Shown here in pieces: positions 60,350 to 64,000 of a DNA stretch of 64,000 bases (its first letter is position 1; each line of letters begins with the position of its first letter). The position numbers and the translations under genes are program-made. The DNA is taken from contig BPQB01000039.1 in NCBI GenBank assembly GCA_019973155.2, positions 1-64,000 on the forward strand. The letters are read 5' to 3'. The DNA is from Phanerochaete sordida. Its lineage: Eukaryota; Basidiomycota; Agaricomycetes; Polyporales; Phanerochaetaceae. The notes under the pieces are model-generated. The model was not told where the DNA came from. It ran no database searches and saw nothing but the letters and a program-made list of their open reading frames with translations.

Positions 60350-63001
60350 TCAGCGTATCCGCAGAGTATCACCGACGTTCACAAGCCCAATCGCACCAGT
60401 CAATCCCGCAAAGAGCATCCTCCGACTATCCGGGAGGAACTTGATCTCCGTGATGGGCCGCTCCGCCATCTCGTGCAGCAGCGCGACGAGCTCGCCTGAG
60501 CGCGCGTTGAGGACCATGACCGTCATCGGGTCGCGCGTCGTCGCGAGGAGGGTGCCGTCCGGCGAGAACGCGATGGCGCTCCCGGCCGTGTCAACGGCCG
60601 CCTTGAAGAGCACGTCCCCGCTCTGCGCATCCTGTACGACCATGGCCGGCGACTCGCGGTCTCCCGAGACGCTGGCGATCGTCTGGCCGTCCGGCGACAG
60701 TGCTGCGGATGTAATCGTGTGCTTGTTCTGCTGCACCTGCCGCGGCAGCAACGCAGAGAAGATCGACGCTTGGCTCCTCTCGCCCGCGCTCAGCAGCAGC
60801 CGCCCGCTATCCGTGGCGTGTAGACTTGCGGATACGCGCGGCGTCACGACCAGGATGCGATCGCTGTCTGGCGAGAAGTACGCCGTTGGGTATTCTCGGT
60901 CGGGATACAGCGTTATTGTGGCGCGCTCACGAGGAGCCCCTGCGCCGATCTCAAGGAGGACCACTTTGTTCTTGAGCACTGCGGCGAGCTGCGAGCCGGA
61001 TGCGTCGAAGATGAGTCGCCGGACAGGCACTCCGCCTGCGTAGCGGTGTAGCTGCGTGCCGGACGAGAGGTCCCAGAAGATGATGGTGCCGTCTCCCGCG
61101 CCAGATGCGAGGTATTTGTTTTGAGGAGCAAATGCGACCGCCGTAGGGAAGGCCTCGTGCCCTTCGAGACAGAGGAGAGAGATGCCGTAGGCGACATCCC
61201 AGACGATGACGGCCTTGTCTTTTGATGCTGAAGCGAGGCGTCTTCCGTCAGATGAAAAGGTGAGGGCAGTCAGACTCCCCATGTGCCTCCGGTCCAAGTC
61301 TGCAAGTGCGTTGAGTTTCATGCCATCCGAGGCCCGCAAGATCGTAATCTGCATCACTCCGAGTGACGCGGCAATGAGAGAGCCGTCGGGGGACAGCGCA
61401 AACAAGAGAGGAGACCGGGTGTTTCCGTCGGCTCTGGCGAAGCGCAGGAAGGCGAAGTTCGACAGCTCGCGACTGCGTTGCTTCTGAGGTGTGGGAAGGT
61501 TAGCCCTTCCCGAGGATACATCCTCACAGCCCTCAGCGGAAATGTTTGGCCATCGTGCCAGATCGGGAGCCGTAATACGACGATGTTTCATCTTGGCCTG
61601 CTCGCGATCGAGCATATGTGATACTGAGATGCGGCCACCTTTCGGGCCATACAATGTTAGCAAAGTGTATTGAGGATCAGCGTGAAGCGTCACTTACAGG
61701 CGTCGTCGACCAGAACCGGCGGCTGTCGCACGCGAAGATACGTGGAGAAATCCGTAGGATATATGTCTCCCTGGGATTGTCGTGAGTACACAATACTTCT
61801 TATCCGCTCGAACGTACACCAAGTATACCCTGTATGTCTTCATCCCGTGCAAGTGCAAACTGTGCTTCAGATATCTGTTGAAGATGATGGTAAATGCCAC
61901 CAATGTACGCGCAATCAATCAGGGAATAATGTCGTACCTCCAAGATGTACTCAAGGAGAAGATCCAAGGGATCAAGCTGTGGGTCCTGGCTATGTTCAGC
62001 GACGTGACGACATCCTTGGCCGAGAGACATACCTCAGCTTCAGCAAAGAGTTTACTCCCTCTGGTATCACCAGCATCATCATCATGTCCAGTAGGTGGAT
62101 TATCATATCCTGCGCCAGCGACCATCACGCGCACAATCCCCAGCCTCTCCTTGACTTTGTACCGCTTGACGAACACGCACTGGTTCCTCGGCGCGTCAGG
62201 GCGCGCCGTATCGGGGTACCACGCGCCACGACGCTCCATCGGCGGGCCCGTATAAGACTTGACACGCGACGCGCCGACACTGAACCCAAAGAACTGCCCG
62301 ACCTGCGCCCCGAGCGAGAGCTTGTGCGTAGAGCGCGCGTTGCTGAACGCCGCGGTCGCCCAGTCTGCGGGGGCCTTGACCCAGCCGCTGACGAGGACGA
62401 CGTCCTGCGGGGCGACGCGGTGCCCGACGGCGTCGCGCGCGTAGGCGTGCCAGCTCGCGTGCTCGCGCAGCATGTGCGCCTCGAGGGCGCGGTTGGCGTA
62501 CACGCTCTCGGCGTATGCGTGGCTCTTGAGCACGAGCAGCGCGCCCTGGACCTCTTTGCAGCCGTAGCCCGCGCTGAGGTCTGCGGTGCCGAAGAGGGCG
62601 CCGCTGTGCCGTGTCAGACCAGCGGATTTTTACGACCTGGAGTGAGCTCACCCCGTGAGTCCTCCTTCGACCTCGACCTCCTGCACGCCACGGCTAGGGA
62701 ATCGCCCAGGCCCAATCGGCGCGTGGCGCTTATCCGAGCAGAACACGCTCAAGGGCAGCGGCTCGCTGATGTCGAACTTCGGCTCCCAGCTCGCGACTGC
62801 ATGCTCCTTGGCCCAGGTGTTGATGTTGAACAGGCGGACGAACGCGCCCTCGCGCGTGTAGCCAACGTCGCCGATCTGCGGCTCGCCCGTGTCGTGCGGC
62901 TCGGGGTGCCAGAGCGCGTAGCCGTAGCCGAGCCCCGAGAGGCAGGCCGGGTAGATCTTGTGCGCGGCCTCGGCGTCCGAGACGCGGTAGAGCGTGAACA
63001 T
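60350..63001 (-). CDS. WDP16: full-length GDVG-WD40 family protein
   Basis: Six exons (63001-62652, 62603-62033, 61985-61938, 61874-61818, 61770-61698, 61638-60350) give 795 aa. The N-terminal domain has MFTLYRVSDAEAAHKIYPAC and EPHDTGEPQIGDVGYTREGA. The central domain has PQDVVLVSGWVKAPADWATA, FFGFSVGASRVKSYTGPPME and QCVFVKRYKVKERLGIVRV, and is about ten residues shorter near its end than in WDP12. Linkers are DPQLDPLDLLLEYILE, FALARDEDIQGILG and YPTDFSTYLRVRQPPVLV. The propeller opens GRISVSHMLDREQAKMKHRR, resembling WDP10 more than its direct neighbours, and ends FLPDSRRMLFAGLTGAIGLV...LRIR. Exons 1 and 2 are unusually GC-rich at third positions. The exon 6 acceptor is AAG. Confidence 0.84.
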
Positions 63002-64000
63002 ATGGCGGTGTGGCGGTCGGTTCTGGCGGGATGCAGAGATGTGGGCGATACGAACATCGTTCTGCGCGCGCTTGCCGTTTCCGGACCGAATTCGCACGGT
63101 GGTCGATGGGCCAGAGAAATGACTGGCTTACCCAGGGGCGACTTAGCTCAAGACGAGGCGTTTATTAATGCGGGAACAAAATGAGCAAAATTTTCTGCGA
63201 AGCTTGCAATGGTATATCCAAGTGCGAACTCATTTCGGCTGAGTACAGAGAAGGTCATCATGCAGCGCCACAAGCAGCGTCGAAGCATCCGCGAACGTCG
63301 GGCGCAACAAAATCAACCAGATCACGGAAAGGGAGAAAACCGTTGGCATGGGTGATACAGCACAGCCCAGCCGCGACGAAGTTGCTGCTCGCCGTCCGAC
63401 TGCGCGAGCTGCGGCAGTCCGTCGTGCTTGTACGTGCTACTGGGCCCACGCTGCCGTCCTCGTCGGTCAGGACGACGCCAGGCGCGAGCGCGTCAGGCGA
63501 AAGATGATTCGGGCGTTCGTAGCCGCTCGGTGCCGCTGCACCGTCCAGAGAAGGAGACGGAGATGGTCGCCACAAGGGCTGCGCAGCACCGCCCGAGAGC
63601 GAGCAGATGGCTGCTCGCCGTCCGATGGCGACAGTGCCGTCCGACAGTTGTGAGGACTGGGTGCAGTGCCGCTGGGTCCTCAGGCAAGAGTGTGTCGCGA
63701 TGCAGAAGCGACGTCCGCGGACGTCGTGGACGAAGGCGTCGCCGCCCGCGAGGAGGGGAGGCCCAGGTCCGCGTGGCGTCGGCGCAGACATCCTAGAGTG
63801 GGCTCTGCCAACGGACAGCGCGCGCATCGCGGTACTGCACGCTCGGAGAATTTGGCCCGTTCAGACATGGCCCGTCCGGCCAAGGAGTGCGCAAAGAGCC
63901 CGATACTCGGTCCACGCGAAAGCGGGCCGAGGTCGAGGTACAGCGAGGGCGGCGCCACACGAAACGCTCGGGAAGGCCGGACACAGTCTGACAGTCGGGG
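63002..64000. other. Right end, no gene supported
   Basis: Open frames of up to 190 codons occur on the minus strand (63258-63827), but they are Arg/Ser/Ala-rich without motifs. A short repeated phrase (CTGCTCGCCGTCCGA near 63387 and 63612) suggests local duplication. The WDP16 promoter should lie at the left end. Confidence 0.45.

Noticed and set aside
4179..63001. Calling the family NLR or STAND proteins
   Set aside because: No Walker A or B, NACHT or NB-ARC motifs are present in any member. Only the WD40-like repeats are shared with fungal NLRs.
61670..63184. 504-codon open frame on the plus strand
   Set aside because: It lies antisense to exons 1-5 of WDP16, whose spliced frame has clear family motifs. 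The plus frame is Arg/Ala/Val-rich and arises from the GC-rich third positions of WDP16.

Overview
The window looks like nuclear DNA of a filamentous basidiomycete, most likely an Agaricomycete of the polypore type. The coding regions are GC-rich, the introns are about 50 bp with GT..AG ends (many per gene), and there is a DUF6593 protein, an F-box-like protein, small two-finger C2H2 proteins and a multi-exon acyl-CoA synthetase of a kind common in these fungi. No rRNA, CRISPR array or convincing tRNA was seen. Gene models were built by hand from splice signals, reading phase and comparison between paralogs inside the window; no database search was run.

The window is dominated by one tandemly amplified gene family, here numbered WDP1 to WDP16. 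A full-length member is 773-808 aa and has six exons with the same intron phases throughout (2, 0, 0, 0, 1). Exon 1 (about 116 aa) encodes an N-terminal domain with the signature PEPxxxGxPQIGDVGY...GAFxRLFNI. Exon 2 (about 200 aa) encodes a second domain with EDIVLVSGWxKxxADWAxxAFS and DQCVFVKRYKIKKR. Exons 3-5 encode short, probably mainly helical linker pieces (DPLDxLLxYILE; ALARDEDIESMLG; DLSTYLRKxQPPV). Exon 6 (about 400 aa) encodes a WD40-like beta-propeller ending in FLPDSRRLLF...GPIGIVNVADTLRVR. I could not assign the N-terminal and central domains to any family I know.

Layout: 1-1.8 kb, degenerate or unassigned, with a possible arylamine N-acetyltransferase relic on the minus strand. 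1.8-2.8 kb, DUF6593 gene (+). 4.2-16.2 kb, WDP1-4 (+) and WDP5 (-); WDP1 and WDP5 lack the propeller and WDP2 has an in-frame stop. 16.2-18.7 kb, gene-poor with a propeller relic. 18.8-21.4 kb, WDP6 (-). 22.7-24.2 kb, F-box-like gene (+). 26.5-29.0 kb, acyl-CoA synthetase (-), 14 exons, PTS1-like C-terminus. 29.8-35.5 kb, WDP7 and WDP8 (+). 36.9-37.4 kb, C2H2 gene Z1. 37.9-43.3 kb, WDP9 and WDP10 (+). 44.0-44.7 kb, C2H2 gene Z2. 45.9-46.1 kb, family relic. 46.3-63.0 kb, six more members, WDP11 (+), WDP12-14 (-), WDP15 (+), WDP16 (-), densely packed with 44-71 bp between convergent stops.

Physical neighbours are the closest relatives: WDP1-5, WDP6-8 and WDP9-16 form three sequence groups. This, with relics, truncations, a nonsense allele and local inversions, indicates birth-and-death evolution by tandem duplication. 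A modular protein with two unknown domains on a variable propeller, kept in many divergent copies, is what one would expect of a recognition or receptor-type system such as fungal non-self recognition. That function is inference only.
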